DNA of 64,000 nucleotides, from positions 421,910-485,909 of the forward strand of contig NZ_MACF01000119.1 of NCBI RefSeq assembly GCF_001884045.1, read 5' to 3'. Under the pieces are notes generated by a model that saw nothing but the letters and a program-made list of their open reading frames with translations, did no database searches and was not told where the DNA came from. How positions within the stretch are numbered: the first letter of the stretch is position 1; each line of letters begins with the position of its first letter. A program made the translations under genes and the position numbers. Origin of the DNA: Bacillus mobilis (GTDB taxonomy: Bacteria; Bacillota; Bacilli; Bacillales; Bacillaceae_G). Positions 26,428-35,606 of the stretch are shown in pieces.

Positions 26428-28581
26428 TTACTGTGGCTTGTTCTGTTGTTCTACTGGGACTGGATTTCCACCCGCTCTTTTCGCTTTCAATTCAAAATAC
26501 GCATCCAAAATCTCTTTACCAATCGCGGAATTAATTCCTGATTTATCATCATTCACCCAAGGTACAACAACTGAAAAAGCAACTTCCGGATCAGCATCAT
26601 ATGGTGCATAACCGGCAAGAGTTAAATTATAACATTTTTTTCGGTTATAGTTTTCATCTCTTCCAATATCACTTTCTCCACCATATACTGTTTCAGCTGT
26701 TCCTGTTTTTCCAGCTGGTTTATACGGTAATCCTTTAAACGTCCCAGTACCTGTCCCGTCAGTTTCTTGAAAAACTCTTCTAAATCCTTCTTTTACATGA
26801 TTAATATATGAAGTGTCCATATCCACTCGATTTAAAATAACCGGTTCAATAGAGCGAACAACTTTTCCAACATCCTCTGGTTTATGTGGTTGCTCTCTCA
26901 CTTCTTGTACAATTTGTGGTTTCATTCGGTAACCGCCGTTTGCAATTGTTGAAATATATTGAGCAAGTTGCAGCGGTGTATATGTATCGTACTGCCCAAT
27001 CGCATAATCAAGTAAAAAACCAGGTATGTTATCCGTTCTACCCATTTGACCAATCGATTCATTCGGCAAGTCAATTCCAGTCGGTACACCTAATCCGAAC
27101 TGTCTAAAGTAGTAGCGCATTTTATTAAATGTCTCTAGTTTAATGTCTAACGGATTGTTTGGTACATAATTTATACCTGCCATTTTTAAAGCAGTGTTAA
27201 ACATGTAAACATTCGATGAAACTTGTAAAGCTCTTAAATCATCAATATCACCAAAGTCTTTCCACGATTTCTTTGGTTTAGAACTTCCTTTAAAATACAT
27301 TGGTGCATCAAAGAAGTGCGTATACGGTTTAATCGCTTCAGTTTGATATCCGGCTAATAACGTAGCCCCTTTCACAGTTGACCCTAACTCATAAGAACTT
27401 GTCATCGTTCCTAAAGCGAAGTCTTCTATTTGCATGCCGCCATCTTTATTTACAATTTTCTTGCCACCCATTGATAAGATTTGCCCGTTTTTCGGGTTCA
27501 TCATTACAACGAACGCACGATCCATCATCGGCTCTGCAGAATGAAATGCTCGTAAATTCTTTTCAAGACTTTCCTCTACTTTTTTCTGTAACTCCATATC
27601 CACTGTTAACATTAAATTATTTCCACTTTTTCCTTCAGTCACTTTTTCTGTCCGAATAATATTTCCCGTTTTATCCGTAATATTTTTAGACTGTTCTTTC
27701 GTTCCATGTAATGCATCTTCGTACTGTTTCTCGATGTAGCTCTTACCAATGCGATCATTTCGGTTATAATCACGCACTAAATAATAATCTAACTGTTCTC
27801 TTGGCAAGCCCTCATTTTCAGTAGAAACGCTACCAAGAATAGAACGAAGTATCTTATCATTTGGGTATTCACGTTCCCAATCCACTGTCGTATCCACGCC
27901 TGGCAAAATTGCCAATCTTTCACTTACGATTGCATATTCATTTTGACTTACATCTTTTTTAACAATTTGCGGCGTCATTTTATATCCCGCATTCATCCTA
28001 CTTTTAATTGCTAGTACTTCTAGATCCTCTTTTGATAGTTCACTTAATTCTTCTGGCGTAATTCTTTCACGGCGCAACTCTTCAACTTTTTTATCTAATT
28101 CTTTTCCCTCTATCTCTTGCTTCCTAAATGCACTCTCATCTTCTTTCGTTACTTTTTCTGCTGCTCGTTTTTCATTTAACTGCATCCAAAAATCTTTTTT
28201 ATCTGTTTCTGTCAACTTATTGATATCTTCTGGCGACATTTCTATTAGCTGGGCTAAATTTCTTGCTACTTGTAAAACTTCTTTCGAATCTACTCCTTTC
28301 ATTTTCGTATATGTAACGGTTCGTAGTGGTTTATTATTTACAATCACTTGACCTTGCCGATCAAACATTTTCCCTCTAGGAACAGGAGTGCTTACCGTTA
28401 CATCTTCCTTTTTGTTCACTTCATTTCTATACGTTTCTCCATCAATGATTTGTACTTTACCTAATTGAATTATAATAGCTGAAAATAAAAGAAAGACGAT
28501 AAAAAATAGTACATTTAATCGAAATGGAATATGGGTCTTTTTCTTTTTCGATTGTTTCTTCTGCTCCTTTTTCTGTCTCAT
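26428..28581 (-). CDS. Class B penicillin-binding protein (transpeptidase)
   Basis: 717 residues of the PbpA/PbpH type (PBP2 group). A basic cytoplasmic start is followed by one membrane anchor (about 20-42), then a PBP dimerization domain with PVPRGKMFDRQGQVI. A charged insert covers about 110-200. The transpeptidase domain has SSYELGSTVKG (SxxK), SSNVYM (SxN) and KPAGKTGTAE (KTG). It cross-links peptidoglycan in rod-shape or elongation roles. The start at 28581 follows GAGGGAG. Which paralog it is cannot be fixed from this alone. Confidence 0.9.
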   Translation of the reverse strand: MRQKKEQKKQSKKKKTHIPFRLNVLFFIVFLLFSAIIIQLGKVQIIDGETYRNEVNKKEDVTVSTPVPRGKMFDRQGQVIVNNKPLRTVTYTKMKGVDSKEVLQVARNLAQLIEMSPEDINKLTETDKKDFWMQLNEKRAAEKVTKEDESAFRKQEIEGKELDKKVEELRRERITPEELSELSKEDLEVLAIKSRMNAGYKMTPQIVKKDVSQNEYAIVSERLAILPGVDTTVDWEREYPNDKILRSILGSVSTENEGLPREQLDYYLVRDYNRNDRIGKSYIEKQYEDALHGTKEQSKNITDKTGNIIRTEKVTEGKSGNNLMLTVDMELQKKVEESLEKNLRAFHSAEPMMDRAFVVMMNPKNGQILSMGGKKIVNKDGGMQIEDFALGTMTSSYELGSTVKGATLLAGYQTEAIKPYTHFFDAPMYFKGSSKPKKSWKDFGDIDDLRALQVSSNVYMFNTALKMAGINYVPNNPLDIKLETFNKMRYYFRQFGLGVPTGIDLPNESIGQMGRTDNIPGFLLDYAIGQYDTYTPLQLAQYISTIANGGYRMKPQIVQEVREQPHKPEDVGKVVRSIEPVILNRVDMDTSYINHVKEGFRRVFQETDGTGTGTFKGLPYKPAGKTGTAETVYGGESDIGRDENYNRKKCYNLTLAGYAPYDADPEVAFSVVVPWVNDDKSGINSAIGKEILDAYFELKAKRAGGNPVPVEQQNKPQ

Positions 28582-28746
28582 TTCGCTCCCTCGCTTCATT
28601 CTATTAACATTTCTACGCAAAATCATTATGTATCAAATTTATTTATATGATATATATAGAATTTTATATTAATTACTAAAGAAATAAAAGATTTAATTTT
28701 CAGTATTTTAATTTTACAACCTATTTATTACCATTCCCTTATTAAG

Positions 28747-28789
28747 GAATAACATGAATGTTATTCTAAAAGAAAGATTGTATACAATC
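28747..28789. promoter_or_regulatory. Two adjacent palindromes upstream of an unknown gene
   Basis: GAATAACAT (28747-28755) pairs with ATGTTATTC (28758-28766), and GATTGTATACAATC (28776-28789) is a perfect palindrome of the kind bound by GntR/FadR-type regulators. They lie about 70-115 bp upstream of the gene at 28861. The regulator is unknown. Confidence 0.5.
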
Positions 28790-28860
28790 GTTTTTTTATA
28801 CCATTCATTTACATTTCTTTGTATACTAACAATAAAAGACACTACTAAGGAGAAAATGAA

Positions 28861-29439
28861 ATGACAGATTCATTTACAATACATACTAATACGTCATATT
28901 GTTTAAACTTTATGATTTATATTCAAAATATTTATCTCAACCAAAAAGAAAATAATGAAAATTTGCGGTTTCCTTACATAGCAAAACAAGTAAATTTCTC
29001 CACTGACTTTGAAGCGAATTTCAAAGAATTATGGCATACACTTCGTAAACGAATTGCTAACGACCGCTATGATTTACAAATTTTTTATGAGGAAAACCAT
29101 ATCTTTTATGAAAAGCTTTTTGACACTCAATTATGTAATAAAGACTCCTTTAAAGAATTAGTATGTAGTTTTAAAGTATGGTGGACTAGCATAGCAGGTC
29201 AGCTTTCATTAGAATGGTCTGTAAGTGAGTATAGCACGCAACTTTATAATGACTTAGTTTTATACCTAAAGCAGCACCAAATAGGACCTTTACAACAGCT
29301 ACATATTAGCTTACTTTATGACGATTGTGTATTCACTAAAGATAATATTACTTCATACTCTGCTGTTTTACCTACGAAACACTTTTTTATAAATTATAGA
29401 GATGTGGTTACTACATTATCGAAATGCTTTAAACTGTGA
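28861..29439 (+). CDS. Hypothetical protein, 192 aa
   Basis: No family recognised. The sequence is helical and aromatic, with FKELWHTLRKRIANDRYDLQ in the middle and several Trp (VWWTSIAGQLSLEW), no signal peptide and no clear membrane segment. AAGGAG at 28847-28852 precedes the ATG and a terminator follows, so it is a real single-gene unit. Two palindromes upstream suggest regulated expression. Confidence 0.65.
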   Translation: MTDSFTIHTNTSYCLNFMIYIQNIYLNQKENNENLRFPYIAKQVNFSTDFEANFKELWHTLRKRIANDRYDLQIFYEENHIFYEKLFDTQLCNKDSFKELVCSFKVWWTSIAGQLSLEWSVSEYSTQLYNDLVLYLKQHQIGPLQQLHISLLYDDCVFTKDNITSYSAVLPTKHFFINYRDVVTTLSKCFKL

Positions 29440-29450
29440 TTCCCCAAATA

Positions 29451-29479
29451 AAAAACTGAGGTGAATACCTCAGTTTTTT
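29451..29479. terminator. Bidirectional terminator
   Basis: Arms AAAAACTGAGGT (29451-29462) and ACCTCAGTTTTTT (29467-29479), between convergent genes. Confidence 0.87.
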
Positions 29480-29486
29480 CGATAAC

Positions 29487-30212
29487 TTATTTCATTGAAG
29501 ATACCCCTTCAACAAATTCACCAATCTTATTTTGAAAAACAAAATCAAAGTTATACTCCTGCCCTGTCAACTCTTCATTTACTAAAATTGTCGTTGCCCC
29601 TATTTCCCTCTTTGCGATTTGTGGGAATGAAGCGACGGGTTGCACTTTTAATGACGTTCCCATAACGATAAGTACATCTGTTTCATATAAACGTGTTATC
29701 GCATTTTGATATTGCGGCAATGTATCTCCGTATAAAACAACGTCTGGATTTAAAATGAAATTACACTTCTCGCATCGAGGCACTTCATGATCAATCATAT
29801 ACTGCAAATCATATCCCGCTTTACACTTTGGACAATGTGCTGTTTGAAGTGTTCCATGTAAATCAATGACATGCTTACTACCACCTAATTGATGTAAACC
29901 ATCAATATTTTGCGTTAAAATCGTAATATCTTTCCCTTGTTCTTCTAATTCAGCTAAAAAGCGATGGCCGCGATTTGGTTTATATTGATGAAACGTATTA
30001 ATTTGAAATATTTCTTTATAATGCTTCCAAAATTCTTTCGGGCTTCTATTATAATATCCCCTTGATAAATACATCTCCACATTTGCATCAGCATATAATC
30101 CATTTGCTGAACGAAAATCTGGTATACCACTTTCCGTACTTGCACCAGCACCTGTTAACACTGTAATTTTCTTCGCTTTTTCTAAAATTGAACGTACTTC
30201 TTCAAATTGCAT
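29487..30212 (-). CDS. NAD-dependent protein deacylase (sirtuin)
   Basis: 241 residues with LTGAGASTESGIPDFRS, ILTQNIDGLH, the catalytic His in VIDLHGT, and a zinc site CPKC...CEKC. It removes acyl groups from protein lysines using NAD; the B. subtilis counterpart is SrtN. The start at 30212 follows GAGGTG; the longer GTG start overlaps that site. Single-gene unit. Confidence 0.92.
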   Translation of the reverse strand: MQFEEVRSILEKAKKITVLTGAGASTESGIPDFRSANGLYADANVEMYLSRGYYNRSPKEFWKHYKEIFQINTFHQYKPNRGHRFLAELEEQGKDITILTQNIDGLHQLGGSKHVIDLHGTLQTAHCPKCKAGYDLQYMIDHEVPRCEKCNFILNPDVVLYGDTLPQYQNAITRLYETDVLIVMGTSLKVQPVASFPQIAKREIGATTILVNEELTGQEYNFDFVFQNKIGEFVEGVSSMK

Positions 30213-30273
30213 AAAAATCACCTCTATGTATTTTCCTATAATTATTATACCAGTTGTTTACAGGAGGTGTTGT

Positions 30274-30387
30274 ATGAGTCGTTTCGTTGAATGCAATACA
30301 TCCTTTACTAGGATCCCTTCTCCCTCTATTTTTTCACGCTTATTTTTTGGGAGAATAGACCGATATAATATAATTTATAGTGGCTGA
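30274..30387 (+). CDS. Possible small protein, 37 aa
   Basis: An ideal AGGAGGTG at 30263-30270 stands before ATG 30274, which opens a 37-codon frame MSRFVECNTSFTRIPSPSIF continuing SRLFFGRIDRYNIIYSG. The composition (Phe, Arg, Ser) gives no family. It is divergent from the sirtuin gene. Whether it is translated is unknown, but such a binding site is unlikely by chance. Confidence 0.4.
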   Translation: MSRFVECNTSFTRIPSPSIFSRLFFGRIDRYNIIYSG

Positions 30388-30400
30388 ATAATTGATTCAC

Positions 30401-31099
30401 TTAATTTTCATTTTTTTGTTTTTGGCGTAAATACGCTATATGTACAACAGATGGAATAGTTTTACGATAAGCTGGACCTGCTATATCAATACCTAACCAC
30501 CCTATGTTAAGAATAATTCCTATTGGTCCTAAAAATATTGATAATCCTTTCGTTAGTACTCGATTCATAACAAGAGTTAGTCCCCTGTTTAAAATAACTT
30601 GTGCTATTGCATTGGCAACAATGACAGCAATTTGATATGTCATAAATCCTCCTACCCTAGCACCCAAAATCAGAAATAAATTTACTATCGGAAATCCCGC
30701 TGCCCAATCTATATTTTTTATACCCATTTCATCAAACATTGCCTTTATCTTTTCCTTTTCTATTTCATCAGCTTTTTCCCAATGCTTCTGCAAAATTGTT
30801 ATTAGTATCTTTACTTCTAACTCTTCTTCCCCCTCAAAATCGTTCCATTTTACATTTAATTTATCACATACATCACGTACAATTTCTAAATAATGTACTC
30901 CAGGAGTATCACTTAAAAATATATTTCTAAACAAGTAGGCCACATCATTACTTCCACTATATTGTAATTCCGCAATAATTTCCTCCCTTGATTTTAAAGC
31001 TTCTCCCTTCCCGAATATATATTCATTTAATTCTAATAAATCCGTATCATCACATGTTTCCAGTAATTCTTTTAATCTTGTTGTAGATTGCTCTAACAT
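30401..31099 (-). CDS. YaaW family protein
   Basis: About 232 residues. The helical N-terminal half (ubiquinol-cytochrome C chaperone-like/DUF3944 type) is followed by hydrophobic segments (about 150-215) and the end GPAYRKTIPSVVHIAYLRQ, which matches E. coli YaaW. Function is unknown. The start at 31099 follows GGAG; a TTG upstream overlaps it. The 31100-31300 gap shows no gene. Confidence 0.75.
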   Translation of the reverse strand: MLEQSTTRLKELLETCDDTDLLELNEYIFGKGEALKSREEIIAELQYSGSNDVAYLFRNIFLSDTPGVHYLEIVRDVCDKLNVKWNDFEGEEELEVKILITILQKHWEKADEIEKEKIKAMFDEMGIKNIDWAAGFPIVNLFLILGARVGGFMTYQIAVIVANAIAQVILNRGLTLVMNRVLTKGLSIFLGPIGIILNIGWLGIDIAGPAYRKTIPSVVHIAYLRQKQKNEN

Positions 31100-31301
31100 A
31101 TCGTTCAACTCCAATATCTATTATTCATTTAATTCCCTAATACACCAAATATTATATAATAACGTTTCGATAATATAAAATTATTACGATATAAATATTA
31201 TCATATTTATACCAGTTAACTTTATCCTTTTTCCATATATGTTAGACCGCTCCCAACCATCTTCCTCTCTATACTGCATCTTTAATTATAAAATACAAAT
31301 A

Positions 31302-31330
31302 CAAAAAGAGGGCCACATCAGCCCTCTTTA
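31302..31330 (-). terminator. Terminator of the 5-oxoproline operon
   Basis: Arms AAAAGAGGGC (31304-31313) and GCCCTCTTTA (31321-31330) with a T run on the minus strand, 13 bp after the pcp stop. Confidence 0.85.
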
Positions 31331-31342
31331 ATCTACTGTTAT

Positions 31343-31990
31343 TTAATGTGTCGTGCCCCCAACTTCAACAATATCCACTTCAACTGTCGTCGTTACCTCA
31401 ACTGCCAATTCTATCCCTTTACGAATAGTAGAAAGTGACATGCTCGGTTGGCCTGGGTAGTTACTCGCTTGTTCTGGCAAGAACGGAATATGAATAAATC
31501 CACCTTTTATTTTCTTATCCTGTTTTTCTAGTTCATGCATGAGACCGTAGAATAAATGATTACAAACAAACGTTCCTGCTGTTTGTGAAACGGAAGCTGG
31601 TATCCCTTCTTCTTGAAGTCTTTTTACAATTGCTTTCATCGGAAGCGTAGACCAATAAGCAGCCGGTCCTTCTTCTACAACCGGTACATCTACCGGTTGA
31701 TTCCCTTCATTGTCAGCAATTCTCGCATCATCAACATTAATTGCGACACGCTCTATCGTAATATCTGGTCTGCCTCCAGCTTGTCCGATACATATAATCA
31801 TTTCAGGGTTTAGTTCTTCTATATATTCTTTTAAAACTTGTATTGATTTATGAAATACAGTTGGTACTTGTTTACTAATAATCTTGTATTCTCCGGTTGT
31901 TTTTTCATGCAAACTTTTTGCGACTTCCCAAGCTGGGTTGATGCTTTCTCCGCCGAACGGATCGAACCCTGTTAGTAATACTGTTTTCAT
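31343..31990 (-). CDS. pcp: Pyrrolidone-carboxylate peptidase
   Basis: 215 residues of peptidase family C15. The catalytic triad is visible: Glu80 (DITIERVA), Cys143 ([11 protein letters not shown]) and His167 (GFIHIPF). It removes N-terminal pyroglutamate from peptides in the cytosol. It is the last gene of the pxp operon, so the free 5-oxoproline it produces feeds the co-encoded oxoprolinase. GGAGGG precedes the ATG. Confidence 0.95.
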   Translation of the reverse strand: MKTVLLTGFDPFGGESINPAWEVAKSLHEKTTGEYKIISKQVPTVFHKSIQVLKEYIEELNPEMIICIGQAGGRPDITIERVAINVDDARIADNEGNQPVDVPVVEEGPAAYWSTLPMKAIVKRLQEEGIPASVSQTAGTFVCNHLFYGLMHELEKQDKKIKGGFIHIPFLPEQASNYPGQPSMSLSTIRKGIELAVEVTTTVEVDIVEVGGTTH

Positions 31991-32005
31991 AGTTTTCCCT
32001 CCTAA

Positions 32006-32968
32006 TTAGAAACGATATACAAGGCCGTACATGATAAACATATTGATGATAAAGATTGAAAGAGCAATTGGTACTTGCGCTTTAATAACTGCATTTTTAT
32101 CTTTTAGCTCTAAAAGCATTGCCGGAACGATATTAAAGTTTGCTGCCATTGGCGTAAGTAGCGTTCCGCAATATCCAGCAAACATACCGAGTGCTGCCAT
32201 AATTGCCGGATTTCCTCCGTGCATTTGTACAATTAAAGGTAAACCAATTCCGCCAGTAATTACGGCAAACGCTGCGAATGCATTTCCCATTACGACTGTA
32301 AAGAGCATCATTCCTAAACAATATGCCATAACAGCAACGAACGGATACTCTGTCGGTAATACTTGTCCGACTAAATCAGAAACGACTTGTCCAACGCCAG
32401 ACTTTGCGAAAATACCGCCAAGTGCTGCTAACATTTGTGGTAATATAACAGCCCAGCCGACAGCTTGTAATAGTCTGCTTCCTTCTTGTACAGGCGTTGT
32501 TATTTTCGATTTTGTAATACGCATCGCTGCAACGAATGCAAGTAATGCCCCTAGTGCTAATGCTACTAGCGTTACTTTATCTGGATCAACAAGGGAAACA
32601 TTTCCCCATTTGATTTTGCCTAACGTTAACGTACCGATAATTGTAAAAATAGGAATTAATAGTGCAGGCATAAAAATTTTATTTTTTAATTTCTCAGCAT
32701 GTTTCACACGTTCTTGTACCGGTACTTCTTTCTCCTCTGATTTTGTTACTTTGTTTAATGAAGCTAACACGACCATAGCGAGCACGATACAGCCAACGTA
32801 AAACGAAGGGATTGCATTTCCGAATAAAAATGTAACTGCAAATAACGCCCAAAATAAGCTAGAACCCCATCGGTTTGGATGTTCACGATCAAATGCAATA
32901 CGAACAGCGATAAAGGCAACGATTATACCTAATACGTAATAAATTGTATCCATTGTGATAATGTTCAT
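32006..32968 (-). CDS. DUF979 family membrane protein
   Basis: 320 residues, about nine hydrophobic segments, with GYCGTLLTPMAANFNIVPAM near the end. DUF979 and DUF969 proteins occur as pairs in 5-oxoprolinase operons and are thought to form a transporter, possibly for 5-oxoproline; this is inference from context. GGAGG precedes the ATG, one base after the DUF969 stop. Confidence 0.88.
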   Translation of the reverse strand: MNIITMDTIYYVLGIIVAFIAVRIAFDREHPNRWGSSLFWALFAVTFLFGNAIPSFYVGCIVLAMVVLASLNKVTKSEEKEVPVQERVKHAEKLKNKIFMPALLIPIFTIIGTLTLGKIKWGNVSLVDPDKVTLVALALGALLAFVAAMRITKSKITTPVQEGSRLLQAVGWAVILPQMLAALGGIFAKSGVGQVVSDLVGQVLPTEYPFVAVMAYCLGMMLFTVVMGNAFAAFAVITGGIGLPLIVQMHGGNPAIMAALGMFAGYCGTLLTPMAANFNIVPAMLLELKDKNAVIKAQVPIALSIFIINMFIMYGLVYRF

Positions 32969-32969
32969 T

Positions 32970-33665
32970 TTATATTGCCTCCTTCTCTTCTTTTTCTTTT
33001 GATGTCATCGTTTTCTCTATATATTTATCAAATCTTCTAAATCTGATCCAGCTCACAATAAGCGCTGATATTGCAGTTGGAATGCCCCAAAGCGCCATAT
33101 CCCACACACCGACATGCATACCTACTGAATCGAAGAATCCTTTCATTAATAAAATCGCACCAGTCGCGATAAATATATCCTCTCCGAAAAACCAAGCTGT
33201 ATTTTCCGCAGCTGCTGCGTTTGCTTTAATCTTTTCTCTTAACTTTTCAGGGAGCTTACCATATTTACCTTGCGCAGCCCCTTCTGCCATCGGTGCTACG
33301 AGCGGTCTGACTGTTTGTGCATGACCACCAATGTTCAGTCCAAGTGCTGCTGATGATTCTCTTATCGTAAAATATGACATTAATACTCTTCCAGTTGTTG
33401 CTCCTTTTGATTTCGTTATTAGTGCTTCTGCTCTTTCTTTTAAACCGTAACGCTCTAAAATTCCGATTACCGGTAAAGTTAGTATTATCGGCATAGACAT
33501 ATATCTATTTTCTATGAAAAATTTACCGAACATGCTAATCACATCATAAAAGCTTAATCCTGAAACCATACCAGTAACAATACCTGCTACCATAACTACT
33601 AAAAGTGTATTTAATCTAAATAAAAAGCCCACTGCAACAAGTAGTATTCCGATTAATTTAATCAT
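32970..33665 (-). CDS. DUF969 family membrane protein
   Basis: 231 residues with about five to six hydrophobic segments and the conserved FTIRESSAALGLNIGGHAQTV near residue 98. It is the partner of the adjacent DUF979 protein, translationally coupled to it. A bcr1-like element lies between it and pxpA. Confidence 0.88.
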   Translation of the reverse strand: MIKLIGILLVAVGFLFRLNTLLVVMVAGIVTGMVSGLSFYDVISMFGKFFIENRYMSMPIILTLPVIGILERYGLKERAEALITKSKGATTGRVLMSYFTIRESSAALGLNIGGHAQTVRPLVAPMAEGAAQGKYGKLPEKLREKIKANAAAAENTAWFFGEDIFIATGAILLMKGFFDSVGMHVGVWDMALWGIPTAISALIVSWIRFRRFDKYIEKTMTSKEKEEKEAI

Positions 33666-33690
33666 CCCAGCACTTCCCCCTATTTTTTAT

Positions 33691-33835
33691 CCCGCTTTAA
33701 CGGGCTGTAAAACTCCTACCTCAAAATTCGACTAAGTCAAAAAAATTTAGATGGGAAGTTAACTGCCCGTAAATGTCCGATTGGTTCAACTAATAATCAG
33801 CGGGGGATGAACCTCCCCACTGATTAAAGTTTCAC
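33691..33835. repeat. bcr1-like repeat element flanked by TTTAT
   Basis: A 145-bp segment flanked by direct TTTAT copies (33686-33690 and 33836-33840). It contains CCCG/CGGG near its left end and a larger hairpin, AATCAGCGGGG (33795-33805) / CCCCACTGATT (33816-33826), near its right end. The sequence and TTTAT duplication fit my memory of bcr1, the small mobile-like repeat of the B. cereus group. The right TTTAT contains the complement of the pxpA stop codon. Confidence 0.75.
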
Positions 33836-33836
33836 T

Positions 33837-34598
33837 TTATTTCGGTGCACAAATTGAAATGCCATCAAGTTCGAATGTTCTGTATATTCTTTCCGCAAAT
33901 TGGACCGCTTTCTCTCCATCACCGTGTAAACAAATCGTTTGCGCTTGAACTGTCACTTTCTCTCCATTCACCGCTCTTACATAGCCTTCTTTCACCATTT
34001 GAATCACTTGTTTTATCGCTTCGTCTTCATTTTTTATGAGTGCATTTTCTTCTGTCCGGCTCGTTAATGTCCCATCTTGCTTATACGTCCGATCAGCAAA
34101 AACTTCTTGTACGAGAGTTATATTGTATTTTTCCGCAGCCTGTATAAACGCCTCACTATTTGCTAATCCGTAAAGTAATAGATTTGGATTACTATGATTA
34201 ATTGCTTTTGCGATTGCATCTGCAATTTCCGGATTAGTCGCCGCCATATTATATAGAGCACCATGCGGTTTTACATGATGCATTTTCCCGCCTGCTGCTT
34301 TCACAAAAACGTCTAATGCACCGATTTGATACAATACATAGTCGTATACTTCATTTGGTGAAACGTTCATATTTCTTCTTCCAAATCCAATTAAATCAGG
34401 AAAACCAGGATGCGCACCAATTGCTACGTTGTGCTGCATTGCCTTTTCGACCGTTTTCCTCATTACAGTCGGATCACCCGCATGAAAACCACAAGCAACG
34501 TTTATAGAGGACACGAACGGAAGAATTTCATTATCATTCCCCATTTTATAAGCTCCAAAACTTTCTCCTAGATCACAGTTTAAATCGATTTTCGTCAC
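33837..34598 (-). CDS. pxpA: 5-oxoprolinase subunit PxpA (LamB/YcsF family)
   Basis: 253 residues beginning IDLNCDLGESFGAYKMGND, the family signature, with INVACGFHAGDP and HVKPHGALYN. With PxpB and PxpC it forms the ATP-dependent oxoprolinase converting 5-oxoproline to glutamate. It uses a GTG start after GGAGGG. Its stop lies inside the TTTAT duplication of the bcr1-like repeat. Confidence 0.95.
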   Translation of the reverse strand: MTKIDLNCDLGESFGAYKMGNDNEILPFVSSINVACGFHAGDPTVMRKTVEKAMQHNVAIGAHPGFPDLIGFGRRNMNVSPNEVYDYVLYQIGALDVFVKAAGGKMHHVKPHGALYNMAATNPEIADAIAKAINHSNPNLLLYGLANSEAFIQAAEKYNITLVQEVFADRTYKQDGTLTSRTEENALIKNEDEAIKQVIQMVKEGYVRAVNGEKVTVQAQTICLHGDGEKAVQFAERIYRTFELDGISICAPK

Positions 34599-34616
34599 GA
34601 TGTTTCCCTCCTATTG

Positions 34617-35606
34617 TCAGCCTCGTAAAGCGACGAATTTCTTTAATAGATTCATATTTACTTCTTGTTCTATGTACAATTGTTCCGCTTCTTCCAGCGT
34701 AATTTTCTCAAAAGAAACGTAATCCCCCGGTTTTAATTGAGCAAGAAGTGGTAAATCTACTGAAATAATATTGCCCATTCTCGGATAGCCACCTGTCGTT
34801 TGCCTATCTGCCATTAATATAATTGGCTGTCCACCATTTGGAACTTGAATGGTCCCAAATGTAACGGGACTCGATAAAATCTCTTTTTCTTCCACTCTAT
34901 TTAAAACTTCTCCCTCAACTCTATATCCCATACGGTCAGCGTAATTAGACACTTTATACTCTTTCGTAAAAAATGTCCTTACACTTTCTTCTGTAAATTG
35001 ATCATATTCAAAACCAGTTATGACACGCAGCTTAGGATATTTCATATACTTTGGCAGTACGCTGCTGCTAATTACCCATTTTGTTTTGATTCGCTCATCT
35101 TTTTGTAAGTCTTGAATGAAACGCCTCGCTAATTTTGAGTGCGTACCAATTTGAAAATAATCTCCTTTTTTCAGCATCCTTCCTTCTATACCACCAATCG
35201 CAGCACGTATGTAAGTACTTTTGCTTCCCATTATGCGATCAATATGTATACCGCCTGCAAAAGTCACATACGCTCTGCAACCGCTTTTCACTTTTCCGAA
35301 GCAAAGCATGCTACCTTCTTCTGCTAAAATGGGGCGCCATAATGGAATACGCTCTCCATTCAGTAAAGGTTCCATATCCGCTCCGCCAATCGCAAGTAAA
35401 GTCGTTTTTTTAATTAACAATTTAGGTCCCATAATCGTCATTTCAATTCCTGCTTCATTCTCTTCATTACCGACCAACATATTGATCATTCGAAGTGCAT
35501 TTTGATCCATGGCCCCGCCAACTGGTACACCGTATTGTTGATAATGAGATCGCCCTAAATCTTGGACTGTTGTAAACATTCCTGCATGTAAAACCTCTAC
35601 ATCCAT
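34617..35606 (-). CDS. pxpC: 5-oxoprolinase subunit PxpC (biotin-dependent carboxyltransferase-like)
   Basis: 329 residues of the KipA/allophanate-hydrolase-2 type: TTVQDLGRSHYQQYGVPVGG at the N-terminus, TFAGGIHIDRIMGSKSTY near 120, and GGQPIILMADRQTTGGYPRM near 265. It is one of the two subunits joined to PxpB. The start overlaps the pxpB end by 10 bp. Confidence 0.95.
   Translation of the reverse strand: MDVEVLHAGMFTTVQDLGRSHYQQYGVPVGGAMDQNALRMINMLVGNEENEAGIEMTIMGPKLLIKKTTLLAIGGADMEPLLNGERIPLWRPILAEEGSMLCFGKVKSGCRAYVTFAGGIHIDRIMGSKSTYIRAAIGGIEGRMLKKGDYFQIGTHSKLARRFIQDLQKDERIKTKWVISSSVLPKYMKYPKLRVITGFEYDQFTEESVRTFFTKEYKVSNYADRMGYRVEGEVLNRVEEKEILSSPVTFGTIQVPNGGQPIILMADRQTTGGYPRMGNIISVDLPLLAQLKPGDYVSFEKITLEEAEQLYIEQEVNMNLLKKFVALRG

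Noticed and set aside
32031-32801. 256-codon open frame antisense to the DUF979 gene
   Set aside because: It lies wholly inside a real membrane-protein gene on the other strand, has no ribosome binding site, and its small-residue-rich translation is what antisense of hydrophobic codons gives.
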